Shown here: positions 8,825 to 19,021 of the stretch, piece after piece
Layout: every line of letters begins with the position of its first letter
Numbering within the stretch: the stretch's first letter is position 1
NCBI GenBank assembly: GCA_046152955.1
Contig: JBJXGA010000066.1
Location: forward strand, 15,169-79,168
Reading direction: 5' to 3'
Length of the DNA stretch: 64,000 nt
DNA from: SIAF01 sp046152955
GTDB lineage: Bacteria > Planctomycetota > Planctomycetia > Planctomycetales > Planctomycetaceae
Position numbers and translations under genes: made by a program
The notes under the pieces: model-generated
What the model saw: the letters and a program-made list of their open reading frames with translations, nothing else
Databases searched by the model: none
What the model was told of the DNA's origin: nothing

Positions 8825-9202
8825 ATGCCGGATGCCGCCCCGACCGATCGTGAATTGGACGTCCTCAAGGTGCTTTGGGAGCTGGGAGAGGCCAAAGTCC
8901 GGGACGTACACGAAGCGATGTGCCGCGAACAGGATTGCGCTTTCACCACCGTGCAGACCCTGTTGCGAATCATGGCCGACAAGGGACTGGTGAAGTGCCG
9001 CAACGTCCGCCGCGCACTGCTCTATTCCCCGGTTTATACGCGTCAGCAAGTCAGTTCACGGTTTCTGACCCGCGTGTTCGATGGGGCGCTCGACAAACTC
9101 GTGCTCAACATGTTGCAGGCCGAAAACGTTTCCCCGGAAGAAATGCGCGAGCTGGAGCGACTGATCGCCCGGGCACGCCGCGAAAAGCAAACGGAGGATT
9201 GA
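8825..9202 (+). CDS. BlaI/MecI/CopY family transcriptional repressor
   Basis: This small winged-helix repressor (125 residues) has the family opening TDRELDVLKVLWELGEAKVRDV and the recognition-helix segment FTTVQTLLRIMADKGLV. I choose the ATG at 8825 because GGGAG lies five bases before it. An upstream in-frame ATG at 8798 lacks a ribosome binding site and would add nine residues. It is followed after four bases by an M56 peptidase gene, as in blaI-blaR1. BlaI proteins are inactivated by proteolysis triggered by the partner. The signal sensed here is unknown, and no beta-lactamase gene is nearby. Confidence 0.92.
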   Translation: MPDAAPTDRELDVLKVLWELGEAKVRDVHEAMCREQDCAFTTVQTLLRIMADKGLVKCRNVRRALLYSPVYTRQQVSSRFLTRVFDGALDKLVLNMLQAENVSPEEMRELERLIARARREKQTED

Positions 9203-9206
9203 TCTC

Positions 9207-12125
9207 ATGTCGTGGTCGCAGACGTTCGTTATCTCGTGGTTCCAGTGGGCGATCGCCGCCTGGCTGCTGCTGCTCATCGCGCGGCGCGCTCTGGGACGTG
9301 TGACTCAGCCGGTCGATCGCATCCGTCTGATTCAATGGGCCCTGGCGGCGGCGTTGGCAATCCCGTGCCTGATGGCCGTGGCCCCCTGGCCCGCCTGGCG
9401 GTTGGGCCTGATCCCATTCTCCCCGGACCATGCCGATCGTCTCGCAGATGAATCCAAATCGGGCGATCCGATCCGGCCGGTGATAGAGGGCGACTCCTCT
9501 GCGGCCTCCCGCGAGCTCTCGGCCCTGCCTCCGCCACAGTCACCCTTCGAGGCATCCCTCGCTTCGGAGTTCTCTCAACCGCCGACGAATGAGTCCGACG
9601 CGGCGAATGCTTCCATTCCGGCCGGCTCCTTGCGGGGCGCTGATGGTCCCGGAACAGTCACTGACGGCTGGGCCGTCGTAGCGATCGGCCTCCTGGGGGT
9701 GCATGGTCTGGCGGTCCTCTTATCGCTCCTGGAATGGGGCGTGGGGATGGTCCGATTTCGTCGGTTGTGCCGCGATGCCCAACCCGCCTCAGAGGTCATC
9801 GATCGCGCCTGGGACCAAGCCACGCAAGGGCGTGGGACCAAAGTGCGGCTGCTGATGTCCGCGGCGATTGATGTCCCACTCGTGTTTGGTTGCTTCCGTC
9901 CGGTCGTCGTCGTTCCGCGGAATCTGAACGAGGCAGGGGAAGGGGCCGTCCGCTTCTGTCTGGCTCACGAGTGGTCCCACATCGTTCGGGCCGACCTGCT
10001 CACCTGGCGCTGCATGGTTTGGTGTCAAAGCCTCCTGGGGTTCCTTCCCGCCTATTGGGCACTCAGAAAGGAACTGCGGCTCTGCCAGGATTTGCTGGCG
10101 GATGATTGTTCGACCAGGGCCGGTCTGGATGCCGTGGAATACTCGGAACTGCTCGTCGGATTTGTGCGACGGCGTGGGCGCATCCCGCTGGCCGGCGCGC
10201 TGACGTTTCTCGATCAACCCAGTCAACTCTCGCGGAGAATCAACATGCTCTTGTTACGTCCCGTCTCGATTCGCCTGCAATGCACCTGGAAGTTTTCCCT
10301 GGCGGCGGCAGCGGTGGCCATGCTGTCCGCAGGCATTTTCAGCGGCGTGCGCATCGATGCGGCCCGCGCCGACGCCGCCGACGAGGCAGCGAAAGATCAG
10401 TCAGACTTCGAGCCGGCGAAACCCGATTCGGACCTCGCGGTCTCGACGCCATCAGTGAGGGGGTTGGGAGTCGAACTGGCGCAGGCCACGTCGGCGGACC
10501 CTCCGCAGTCGACTGCGAAGTCGGAAGAGCAACAGCCCAAGCCGACGGCCACCCAGGCCGACCCCTCGGGTCGATTCCAGTACCGCTGTCGGATCGTGGA
10601 CAAGAAGACCGGCGATGGCATTGCCGGGGCACGGGTCGTCGTGCGTCGCTCCAGCCTGTCGGCCGCGGACAATCGGTTCATTGAAGAAACCAAGCATGCT
10701 ACCGACGACGAGGGGAACTACCTGGTCGAAATCCCTCCAGAACAGGCGGCGGATCGCATGCTGTACATTGAATTGGACGTGGAGCATGAGAAGTACGCCG
10801 CGCGGAAGGGCTTTGGGTATTCCTTCAGCATGATCCGCAAAAATGAGGGTCTTGGGGAGCGGCCGTTTTTTGAGAAGACGGAGCTTTACGAAGCGGAACC
10901 TGTGTCGGGAACCGCCGTATCTCCCGAGGGCAAGCCGCTGGCTGGCGTGAAGGTCCAGGGATTCTCCATGGCGGAGCGCAATAACTTCGATTCGATGTCG
11001 TTCACCGAAACTCTGACCGGAGCCGACGGCAAATTCCAACTCAACCTGCACAAAGGGGTTGATGCGGTCCTGTGGGTCATTCCCCGGGATTTCGGGATCG
11101 TGGAGAAGTTTCTCGCCAGGCAGCGCGGTGATCTGGGAGCGATCGCGCTCCCCAAAGGGATTCGGGTTCACGGCCGGGTCAAAACGGCTGACGGTCAGCC
11201 GGCAGCCGGGGTCGCGGTCAATATCAACTTTGCCGGCGCCAGTGACTTCGGAGGACTCGCCGTCGCTTCCAGCGTCAGTCGTGGCGCGATTTCGGACAAA
11301 GAGGGGCGTTTTGCCTTCGATCCGCTCCCTGCCGGCGATTATCGAGTCATTCCCGACGAGCATCTGAGTGACCCCCTGTTGAAAGACCGGACGGTGCATT
11401 CCGTGCCAGGGGTGTTCCTCGCGAAAAAGTTGACATTGAAGGAGGGAGTCAATCCGGCGCCGCTTGAGGTGCAGGCTGTGCCGCATGTCGTCTTTCACGC
11501 GCAGGTCGTCGACAGTTCCGGGAAAAAGACCAGAGGGCACGCGTTCTTTCTCTTCGGAGAATTGGACGGCGAGTTCTGGAATTCCCAGGGACGACCCGAC
11601 CCCGAAGGAACCGTGGCGCTGCGCGTCCCGCATGGATTGCAGAATGCCCGCGTCGATCTCATGACCAACGAACACGGTGCGCTCCGTTACCGCCGCGCTC
11701 CCGGCGAGCCGCTGAAGAACGAAACACGCGGTATCGAATTCGGCACTCTCAATGACGACGTGGTGGGGTTCGAAATCGTTCGGTATCAGGCGCCGATCGT
11801 CCTGATTTCCGCGGTTGACGAAGAACGACAGCCGGTCAAGGACTTTCGCGTCGCTGCCGCCTATCCCTGGGGGAACCAGCAGTACGTACTTCCGGGAGAA
11901 GTGCGGTCGGATTTGTCTTTTGAACGCCAAAACGACGGACGATACCGCACTTCGCAAATGTTGCCCGACGAAGAGACGACCTTCACCGTCAACGCACCGG
12001 GGTTTCAGGCGGCATCGGAAAAATTGAAATTGGCGGAAGGTCAAACCAAGGACTTGCTGCTGGTGCTGAAGAAGGAGAGTGGAACGAAACCCGCCGCCGA
12101 TCGCCCCGAAAAGACCAACAAGTAG
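9207..12125 (+). CDS. M56 (BlaR1-type) membrane peptidase with C-terminal regulatory repeats
   Basis: This 972-residue protein has membrane helices in the first 55 residues and near residue 160, then an M56 domain with the zinc motif HEWSH (His254, Glu255, His258) in LAHEWSHIVRADL. Another membrane segment lies near residues 355-380 (LAAAAVAMLSAGIFSG). The outer part, about residues 450-970, has repeated carboxypeptidase-regulatory-like beta-sandwich units marked by GDGIAGARVVV, EGKPLAGVKVQGF and ADGQPAAGVAVNI. GGAGG sits nine bases before the ATG. It forms an operon with the BlaI gene and probably cleaves that repressor. The large repeat region replaces the penicillin-binding sensor of BlaR1, so the ligand should differ. 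Confidence 0.9.
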   Translation: MSWSQTFVISWFQWAIAAWLLLLIARRALGRVTQPVDRIRLIQWALAAALAIPCLMAVAPWPAWRLGLIPFSPDHADRLADESKSGDPIRPVIEGDSSAASRELSALPPPQSPFEASLASEFSQPPTNESDAANASIPAGSLRGADGPGTVTDGWAVVAIGLLGVHGLAVLLSLLEWGVGMVRFRRLCRDAQPASEVIDRAWDQATQGRGTKVRLLMSAAIDVPLVFGCFRPVVVVPRNLNEAGEGAVRFCLAHEWSHIVRADLLTWRCMVWCQSLLGFLPAYWALRKELRLCQDLLADDCSTRAGLDAVEYSELLVGFVRRRGRIPLAGALTFLDQPSQLSRRINMLLLRPVSIRLQCTWKFSLAAAAVAMLSAGIFSGVRIDAARADAADEAAKDQSDFEPAKPDSDLAVSTPSVRGLGVELAQATSADPPQSTAKSEEQQPKPTATQADPSGRFQYRCRIVDKKTGDGIAGARVVVRRSSLSAADNRFIEETKHATDDEGNYLVEIPPEQAADRMLYIELDVEHEKYAARKGFGYSFSMIRKNEGLGERPFFEKTELYEAEPVSGTAVSPEGKPLAGVKVQGFSMAERNNFDSMSFTETLTGADGKFQLNLHKGVDAVLWVIPRDFGIVEKFLARQRGDLGAIALPKGIRVHGRVKTADGQPAAGVAVNINFAGASDFGGLAVASSVSRGAISDKEGRFAFDPLPAGDYRVIPDEHLSDPLLKDRTVHSVPGVFLAKKLTLKEGVNPAPLEVQAVPHVVFHAQVVDSSGKKTRGHAFFLFGELDGEFWNSQGRPDPEGTVALRVPHGLQNARVDLMTNEHGALRYRRAPGEPLKNETRGIEFGTLNDDVVGFEIVRYQAPIVLISAVDEERQPVKDFRVAAAYPWGNQQYVLPGEVRSDLSFERQNDGRYRTSQMLPDEETTFTVNAPGFQAASEKLKLAEGQTKDLLLVLKKESGTKPAADRPEKTNK

Positions 12126-12295
12126 TCTGATCACGATCGCAGCGGGCGAACCGGACGAGGGACACCACCACGAGATCGCCCAGGGTGTCCCTCGTGCAGC
12201 GAGGCACGCTTCTCATTCTGCTTCTGCATTCGTTGTCATCTGTTGTGGATACGCCAGAACTCCGTCGGTGGGAGTTACAGAAATGGAGAATCGAC

Positions 12296-14713
12296 ATGCC
12301 GCGGTGGTGGCCGATTGACTGGCGAAAGAGGCGTCTGTTGGCGGCGACGCTGACCTGGTTTGCCGCTGTGAGTGTCGCCGCTCCCGCGCTGTGCGACGAG
12401 CGAATCGCGCTCCCCGGCGGCGCGGTGCTGACCGAGGTTGACTTCGAGCGTCACGTCACCAGTTTGTTTGGTCGTTCGGGCTGCAACGCGGCCGCATGTC
12501 ATGGCGCGTTTCAGGGGAAGGGAGGCTTTCGCCTGAGCCTGTTCGGACAATCGCCCGACCTGGATTACGAGTCCGTTTTGGGAACACCGGGCGCGAGTCG
12601 TGTGGATTTGCAGTCGCCCGAGGAGAGCCTGCTCTTGCTCAAGCCGTCCGGTCGCGTACCGCACCGTGGAGGGGTGCGATTCTCGGAGGATTCCTGGGAG
12701 GATCAGGTGCTGCGGCAGTGGATCGCCACCGGCGCCCGCCGCTCCCCCGGCAGCGGAACGGTGGCAGCTCTGACGGTCGATCCTGTCGAGATTCCACCGC
12801 TGAGCATCGGACAAACGGCCTCAATTCGCGTTTTCGCCCAGTTCGCCGACGGCCAGCGGGAGGATGTCACGGCGTTTGCAGAGTTTCGTATTCGTGACGA
12901 GACGGTGGCCAAGGCGGGGTCGGCTGGGGCGATCACGGCGCTTTCGCCGGGGGACACGTCGGTGATCGTCTCCTACCGTGGAGCCTTTCTGGGAACGCCG
13001 ATTCTGGTTCCTTATGTCGCTGATCCACAGCGGGAGGAACCCCAGGCGATTGGCCATTGGATCGATGAGGAGATCTATCCTCGGCTTTCGCATCTCCGTC
13101 TGGCTGTTTCTCCTCCGGCGACGGACGCCGAATTCCTGCGCCGCGCGACGCTCGACGTCACTGGAACCGTGCCGACGCCAGACGAGGTCCGGAGCTTTAT
13201 GGCGGACGCCGATTCCCACAAACGATCAAAGCAGATCGACCGTCTGCTGCGGGATCCTCGCCGGGCGACCCTGTGGGCTGCGAAAATGTGCGACATCACC
13301 GCTTGCAACATCGACACTCTGGGACCACCCGAAGCGCTGCGTCCCAAACGAGCCAAAATGTGGCACGATTGGTTCGCCAGACGGTTTGCGGCAAATCTGG
13401 GTTATGACCAGATGGTGCAAGGAGTGTTGTGCGCCACCAGCCGCCATGAGCGTCCGCTGGACGCATGGATCGACGATGAGATTGCATTGGAAAGAATGGC
13501 GGAGGCCAACTTTGATACGACTTACCATCAACGTCCCGGACTCGATCTTTACTGGCGGCGTGTGGGGCCGCAAGGGCCGCTCCCGGTTGAAGACTTGGCC
13601 GAACTGACCGCCACGGCGTTTCTCGGCTTGCGCCTGCATTGCGCCCGTTGTCATCAACATCCGTATGATCGCTGGACGCAGCACGATTTTGCCGGATTCG
13701 CCAACATCTTCGCCCGCGTGCAGTTCGGCAGTTCCACCGAACTGCGGGTCGCGGTCAATGAACGGCTGGACGCTCGTCGAACTGCTCGTCGCGAGGGTCG
13801 GCAGCTTCCGGAAATGCCCCGCATCCAGGAGGTGTTTCTGAGCCCCAACCCACGACCCCTGGTCGACTCACAGACGTCGACACCGGCTCCCCCCAAAGCC
13901 CCGGCCGGGCCGCTGTTGTCGAATGAGCACGATCCCCGCGAGGAACTCTTCCAGTGGATGACCCGCCCCGACAATCCCTATTTTGCAGCCAGTTTTGTCA
14001 ACCGGGTGTGGGCCAAGTATTTCGGGGCCGGTCTGGTCGAACCGGTCGATGACTTCTCTGCGGCCAATCCCGCGACCCACCCGCGATTGCTCCGGCGGCT
14101 GGCTGACGAATTCTCACGCAGTGGGTACGACATCCGAGAGCTGGAACGCCAGATCCTTTCTTCAGCGGCGTATCAGCGATCCGTTCGCCCGGCAGGCAAC
14201 AATGCCGCCGACCTCCACAATTTTTCACATGCCGCGGTCAGGCCCCTCCTGGCCGAGGTGCTGCTCGACTCGATCAACCAGGCTCTCGAAGCCAGCGACG
14301 ATTACGGTCCCGACGTGCCGCGTGGAAGCCAGGCGATTGAACTGGCCCCCAATCGATTTACAACTCCCGCGGTCAATGAGCTATTCCGAATTCTGGGACG
14401 CGGCGACCGCAAGTCGTTCTGCGAATGCGACCGAGCATCCGGACCCTCGTTACGTCGGACCCTGTTCCTGCTGAGTGATTCGAACGTCGTCAACAAATTG
14501 CGCGGAGGAAGACTGGCGCGGCTTGTTGCGGAACAAAATTCCAACGGCGAGATCATTGACGAGTTGTATCTGGCGACGGTGTCTCGCCTGCCGGACGACG
14601 ACGAGCGGGAATTTGGATTGCAGCATGTCGCCACGAACGACGATCGAACGGTGGGGTTGGCCGACATCGCCTGGGCACTGATCAATTCGCGCGAATTCAC
14701 GACAAATCACTGA
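12296..14713 (+). CDS. DUF1549/DUF1553 exported protein with Big-like domain
   Basis: This 805-residue protein has a signal peptide ending near VAAPALCDE. Residues 63-69 read CNAAACH, a CX4CH variant of a haem-binding motif. A bacterial Ig-like segment follows (about residues 165-240), then DUF1549 (ATLDVTGTVPTPDEVRSF) ending in the canonical CARCHQHPYDRW, and DUF1553 (FVNRVWAKYFGAGLVEP to the C-terminus). I start at the ATG at 12296, with GGAG seven bases upstream; the frame extends further without support. A DUF1501 gene follows after 69 bp, the usual planctomycete pairing. The role is unknown but envelope-located and possibly redox linked. Confidence 0.9.
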   Translation: MPRWWPIDWRKRRLLAATLTWFAAVSVAAPALCDERIALPGGAVLTEVDFERHVTSLFGRSGCNAAACHGAFQGKGGFRLSLFGQSPDLDYESVLGTPGASRVDLQSPEESLLLLKPSGRVPHRGGVRFSEDSWEDQVLRQWIATGARRSPGSGTVAALTVDPVEIPPLSIGQTASIRVFAQFADGQREDVTAFAEFRIRDETVAKAGSAGAITALSPGDTSVIVSYRGAFLGTPILVPYVADPQREEPQAIGHWIDEEIYPRLSHLRLAVSPPATDAEFLRRATLDVTGTVPTPDEVRSFMADADSHKRSKQIDRLLRDPRRATLWAAKMCDITACNIDTLGPPEALRPKRAKMWHDWFARRFAANLGYDQMVQGVLCATSRHERPLDAWIDDEIALERMAEANFDTTYHQRPGLDLYWRRVGPQGPLPVEDLAELTATAFLGLRLHCARCHQHPYDRWTQHDFAGFANIFARVQFGSSTELRVAVNERLDARRTARREGRQLPEMPRIQEVFLSPNPRPLVDSQTSTPAPPKAPAGPLLSNEHDPREELFQWMTRPDNPYFAASFVNRVWAKYFGAGLVEPVDDFSAANPATHPRLLRRLADEFSRSGYDIRELERQILSSAAYQRSVRPAGNNAADLHNFSHAAVRPLLAEVLLDSINQALEASDDYGPDVPRGSQAIELAPNRFTTPAVNELFRILGRGDRKSFCECDRASGPSLRRTLFLLSDSNVVNKLRGGRLARLVAEQNSNGEIIDELYLATVSRLPDDDEREFGLQHVATNDDRTVGLADIAWALINSREFTTNH

Positions 14714-14782
14714 GCGGCATGGCGCCGCGGTGTTGACCGCATTCATTCAGTCCGTGGCCTAAATCCTGTGAGGAGCCTCATC

Positions 14783-16075
14783 ATGTTGCCGCGTGCATTC
14801 GAGAAGTCCATCAGGGGGCGTCGCGATTTCCTGCAAGTCGGGTCAGCCGGTCTCTTGGGCCTGTCGCTGGGAGACCTGCTGGGGCGCCAGGCCGCCAGGG
14901 GGGCGGAGAACCCTGCGCCGCGAGCCAGAAACGTCATTATGCTCTTCCTGACTGGCGGCCCGGCGACGATTGACATGTGGGACATGAAGCCCGCGGCCCC
15001 CGAGACGATTCGCGGCGAATTTCGACCGGTTGACACCTCGGCGCCGGGTGTTCAGATTTGCGAACACCTCCCTCGACTCGCGTCTCAGATGCATCTGGCC
15101 ACGCTGGTTCGGTCGGCGACCCACACGATTGCGGAACACGGTCAGGGGACCGCCTATGTCATGACCGGGAATCGACCGTCACCTGCCGCCGACTACCCAT
15201 CATTGGGGGCTTTGTCGGCGGCTTTGCTCAAGGCCAATCGAGGGACGCCGGCCTATATGACGGTCGGCACGGTTCCCTCGTCAGGCGCCGGACATCTGGG
15301 AGCGACCCTCAATCCCTTCGAAGTCTCGCTTGCCGACGGTCGGACCGCCAGTCGGATTGGCTTGCCGGAGGGGTTCACGATCACCGACCTGGATCGGCGG
15401 CAAGCGGTCCTCGAACGGCTTGACCGGCGCCTGAGCGACCTCGGGTCAGCGCCGCTCTCGCGGCAGTTGCAGTCGATGCAACGGGATGCTCTGGACAGCC
15501 TGCGATCCGACAAGATCAACCAGGCACTGGACCTCGAACGCGAACCGGAGCCTATCCGAAAACAGTACGGCCCGACGTTCGCGGGGCGGGGCGCTTTGGC
15601 CGCGCGGCGGCTGATCGAGGCGGGGGCTCGCTTCGTCACCATCGGTTTTGGCGACTGGGATACACACCTCAACAACTTCACGCGATTGCGGACGAGTTTG
15701 CTCCCGGAACTCGACCAGGCGCTCGGGGCGCTCTTGGCCGATCTCGCGGAACGGGGGCTCCTCGACGAGACCATCGTCTATTGCACGGGAGAATTCGGCA
15801 GAACGCCTCATGTCAATGTCTCCGTCGGGCGCGATCACTGGTCGCGAACCATGACCGCTCTCCTCGCAGGCGGAGGATTCCGCCGCGGCTTCGTGTATGG
15901 CGCCACGGACGAAACCGGATCTGAGCCGGAACGGCATCCCTGTTCGCCCGACGACGTGAGCGCGTCGATTTTCCGGCAATTGGGCTTCTCGCCGTCACAT
16001 CATGTGCAGACACGATCCGGTCGCCCGATTTCACTCTTTCAGAACGGGCGCCCATTAGATGAGATCGTAGGTTAA
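14783..16075 (+). CDS. DUF1501 family exported protein
   Basis: This 430-residue protein opens with RGRRDFLQVGSAGLLGLSLG, a Tat-type signal. The core shows VIMLFLTGGPATIDMWDMKP, HTIAEHGQGTAYVMTG, GDWDTHLNNF and CTGEFGRTPHVNVSVGRDHW, matching DUF1501. The ATG at 14783 is preceded by GAGGAG with seven bases of spacing. A GTG five codons upstream is less likely. It follows a DUF1549/DUF1553 gene and is probably co-transcribed with it. Compared with the DUF1501 protein at 6140, it keeps the same motifs but with little overall identity. Confidence 0.92.
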   Translation: MLPRAFEKSIRGRRDFLQVGSAGLLGLSLGDLLGRQAARGAENPAPRARNVIMLFLTGGPATIDMWDMKPAAPETIRGEFRPVDTSAPGVQICEHLPRLASQMHLATLVRSATHTIAEHGQGTAYVMTGNRPSPAADYPSLGALSAALLKANRGTPAYMTVGTVPSSGAGHLGATLNPFEVSLADGRTASRIGLPEGFTITDLDRRQAVLERLDRRLSDLGSAPLSRQLQSMQRDALDSLRSDKINQALDLEREPEPIRKQYGPTFAGRGALAARRLIEAGARFVTIGFGDWDTHLNNFTRLRTSLLPELDQALGALLADLAERGLLDETIVYCTGEFGRTPHVNVSVGRDHWSRTMTALLAGGGFRRGFVYGATDETGSEPERHPCSPDDVSASIFRQLGFSPSHHVQTRSGRPISLFQNGRPLDEIVG

Positions 16076-16268
16076 GGGGGGTCTTTCGGTCACTATCGGG
16101 GGGAAGTCGGGGTGCCGCATTGTCAATCGCCATCGACGATTGAGCTGTGAATCACGTGGTTGACCGGTGAATATTCGCGAAGCCGGCAACCGTCACATGC
16201 TTCTCTAAAATTGGCACTATATCTGAGACCGCGGGAAGCATGGTTGGAATGATCAGGTCGGCCGATTG

Positions 16269-17075
16269 CTACGACCCGATCCGCCCCCAGACTTGAAACA
16301 CGCGCGGACCTCCCAGGACTGTGTGTGGATCCTCGGCGAAGGCGTAGAGTTGGTCGATTGTTTTGCGGAGTTCTGCTTCGCTCGCCAGGCCATCATGCAG
16401 CACCGCGTCAGCGATTGATTCCAGGGTGACGCAGATGAGCCGCTTGATGCCTCCCTGAAGAGCCGCCGGGTGGACCAGCCGCATCTGTACGTCGGTCACT
16501 CCCGCCGCGCGGAGCAATCCGGGGAGCCGCGGACCGATGTTGGGATCGGCGCCGCGGTTTTGCACGACCTGCGTGTAGAGTTCGACCGACCGATCGAGGG
16601 CGCGGCATCCCGGTTCGGCAAAGTGCCCGCGGAAATCAATGTCTTCAAGAATGATCGTACCTCCCGGCCGGAGGTGCGGGCGGACGGCGGTTAGCAACGC
16701 AGCCGGGGCGGCGAGGTGCGTCAGAAGAAACCTGGCGTACGCGACGTCGAATCGCTCGTTGGGTTGCCAGGTCATCACATCGCGGGCTTCAAACGTCACG
16801 TTGGCGATTTGCTGCTCTTCGGCCTCCTGCCGCGCCAATTTGAGTTGTACTTCATCGCGGTCGATTCCCAGCACGTGACCGGCGGCTCCCACTCGGCGAG
16901 CAAGCTTAACTGTCACGTCTCCCCCGCCACAGCCCAGGTCCAAGCAGCGACTCCCGCGCGAAATTCCGACCTCCGTCAACAGTCTGCTTGTAGCAGTACC
17001 CATCACCTCTGAGACCAGGTGGAGCCTCTCGCGGGCGGGTGCTCCTCCCCGAATCACGTAGTCGTTATTGGCCAT
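16269..17075 (-). CDS. SAM-dependent methyltransferase
   Basis: This 268-residue cytosolic protein has a class I methyltransferase fold. The SAM-binding loop is CLDLGCGGGDVTVKLARR, the acidic residue closing strand 2 is in VLGIDRDEVQ, and the segment RFDVAYARFLLTHLAAP carries motif IV. The C-terminal third is a helical lid. It resembles UbiE/Coq5-like small-molecule methyltransferases, but the substrate cannot be told. It lies 62 bp downstream of the secreted protein gene on the same strand and converges with the DUF1501 gene. Confidence 0.85.
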   Translation of the reverse strand: MANNDYVIRGGAPARERLHLVSEVMGTATSRLLTEVGISRGSRCLDLGCGGGDVTVKLARRVGAAGHVLGIDRDEVQLKLARQEAEEQQIANVTFEARDVMTWQPNERFDVAYARFLLTHLAAPAALLTAVRPHLRPGGTIILEDIDFRGHFAEPGCRALDRSVELYTQVVQNRGADPNIGPRLPGLLRAAGVTDVQMRLVHPAALQGGIKRLICVTLESIADAVLHDGLASEAELRKTIDQLYAFAEDPHTVLGGPRVFQVWGRIGS

Positions 17076-17136
17076 AGTTCTTGACGCCGCGATTTTGAGA
17101 GGGGTTCCTTGAACGAATACTGGGAGCGTTTTGGAG

Positions 17137-18918
17137 TCAGTCTCGTGACGTGTTCGCTGCGCGAAATCGGACGTAATCGATCAACAGCCGCTGGTATTGC
17201 GGGGAGTTTCCAGCCCCCCACCCTTTGTCCCCCACCTTCCCCTGGATCGACGCGAGGCAGGGATAGCCGATCTTGCTGATTTGCTTGCCGAAGACTTGTT
17301 CCGTGTCCAGCAGTTTTGAAAATGTCCAGGGGTCGCGCTCGCGGGCCTTGAATCCAACCCGCACGTGGGAGGGGTCGGGAATTTGCACAAGCATGGAGAG
17401 CGGTTTGGCGGTCAACAGCGCCTGGGGGAGCGGCTTTTCGAATTCGATGTTCATGAGCGCGCTCGTGGCGATCTTCTTGGGGTCGTAGCCGAAGGAGTTG
17501 ATATACGACCGCCCTTCACCCGGAATGTTCTGCACTCCCGGTCCCCAACCCTGTCCCAGGTTCTTCCCGTCGCTGTCGTACAAATTGAATGTCCACCACA
17601 GATTCCAGGGAATCGTGTCGTCGGAAACGATGAACGACGTTTCGAATTCCAATGGGGGCGTGTGCCGCGCCAGATCAATGCCGTCTCCCGACAGGATCGG
17701 GCACATCGCCCAGCCTCCGTTCATTCCCAGCAGCGTCACCGTCAAATAACCGGGATTCGAATACGTTTCCGTCAGTCCGCTTCCTTCCAGGTAGAACTTC
17801 TGATCAGCCAGGAAACCGGGCACATTGAACTCTTCCGACAGGTGATCGAAATTCTCCGGACCGTTGCCGTAGAACACGGCGTAATCGACGAAATACTCGA
17901 ATTGCGGATCGGGGGGATCGATTTTGAAGTTCTGCTCCAGCTCTTTGACGACCTGGGAATCGGCGTCGGTCGGTTTCGAAATCAGCGGGAGGCGCTGCTT
18001 GAAGCTCTTGAGCCATTCCGGAGGTTCGGACAGTTCCAGTTCCTTGGCCAGGACGTCGGGAATCCAACGGTCCAGCGACACGATCGGTCCGATCTCCCAG
18101 ATGCCGGTGATCTTTCCGAACTTGGAGACGTCGATGTTGCGCATCCGCCAGCCGGCGTGCAGTCCCGAACCAACGCCAACCTGCAGCAGCCGATCATTCA
18201 CCAGGCTGACGCGGAACCGGAGCGCCGACTCGGCCGGTCCCCCCACTTTGGACCAGGAGCCGGAAATCGACCCTTCGAATCCCAGCCAAGTGTAGTTCAT
18301 TTTCCAGTTGCCATTGGCGGCTGGCGCCAGATCCCCCCGGCAGTAGACCAGGTACGCCTCGGGAGAGGGGTCAAATTGGTTGAGCGGGGTGCCCTTCACC
18401 CGTGGCAGCCCCTGCCGATAGTTCTCGCCGACGCTCCCCAAGTGGACGACGAACAACTGCAAGAGGTGGGTGTCGGGGGGGAGTTGCATCCGGTCGGCCG
18501 GCCAGGTTGCAGGATCGGAGAACGTCACCGCCAAATTCAAACCGACGGCGTAGTTGATCTGCTTCTCGCTGATTCCCTTCATCGCCTGGTAGTTCTGCAC
18601 GAACCCCAGGTGAAACTCCCAGGGGAGGGGGTAGTCGTCGATCCGAATCGGCTGATCGAGTACCCCTTTGACGTCGGCTCCTTTTCCCGCCTCCCACAGC
18701 GTGACGACTCCCGGATGTTCGTCAGTCGACAGGCTGGCGATGTTCTGCTTGGGGACGAATTGCCACGGAGCGGTGTTCCCCGCCTTGTCTAAAAAGTGTT
18801 GGCTCAGCGTGCGGATGTCCTTCCGCGGCGGCGCGGCATCGACGCCCTGGGAGGCGAGTGCCGCAGCCCACAGCCAGGTTGCGGCGCCGAGGGGGACAAA
18901 CAGCGTACGGACAGGCAT
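17137..18918 (-). CDS. Secreted protein of unknown function
   Basis: This 593-residue protein has a clear signal peptide, MPVRTLFVPLGAATWLWAAA with cleavage likely near GVDAAP. The start at 18918 is preceded by GGAGAG at good spacing. An in-frame extension to 19008 adds an arginine-rich piece without a ribosome binding site. The mature part is rich in aromatic residues, glycine and beta-strand pattern (WEFHLGFVQNYQAM, FETSFIVSDDTIPWNLWW, RVGFKARERDPWTFSKLL), suggesting a concanavalin-like or beta-sandwich architecture. I did not recognise a family. The C-terminus (YQRLLIDYVRFRA) resembles the ends of DUF1583-type planctomycete proteins, but this is only a resemblance. Confidence 0.75.
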   Translation of the reverse strand: MPVRTLFVPLGAATWLWAAALASQGVDAAPPRKDIRTLSQHFLDKAGNTAPWQFVPKQNIASLSTDEHPGVVTLWEAGKGADVKGVLDQPIRIDDYPLPWEFHLGFVQNYQAMKGISEKQINYAVGLNLAVTFSDPATWPADRMQLPPDTHLLQLFVVHLGSVGENYRQGLPRVKGTPLNQFDPSPEAYLVYCRGDLAPAANGNWKMNYTWLGFEGSISGSWSKVGGPAESALRFRVSLVNDRLLQVGVGSGLHAGWRMRNIDVSKFGKITGIWEIGPIVSLDRWIPDVLAKELELSEPPEWLKSFKQRLPLISKPTDADSQVVKELEQNFKIDPPDPQFEYFVDYAVFYGNGPENFDHLSEEFNVPGFLADQKFYLEGSGLTETYSNPGYLTVTLLGMNGGWAMCPILSGDGIDLARHTPPLEFETSFIVSDDTIPWNLWWTFNLYDSDGKNLGQGWGPGVQNIPGEGRSYINSFGYDPKKIATSALMNIEFEKPLPQALLTAKPLSMLVQIPDPSHVRVGFKARERDPWTFSKLLDTEQVFGKQISKIGYPCLASIQGKVGDKGWGAGNSPQYQRLLIDYVRFRAANTSRD

Positions 18919-19021
18919 AGCGACTCTCCTGAATTGTGCGCGAACGACCCGAGACGCTTCTCGTGTCAGCCGTCCGCATGATACACGGAGGCGGAGTTCT
19001 GGCGACACTGGAGTTGAATCA

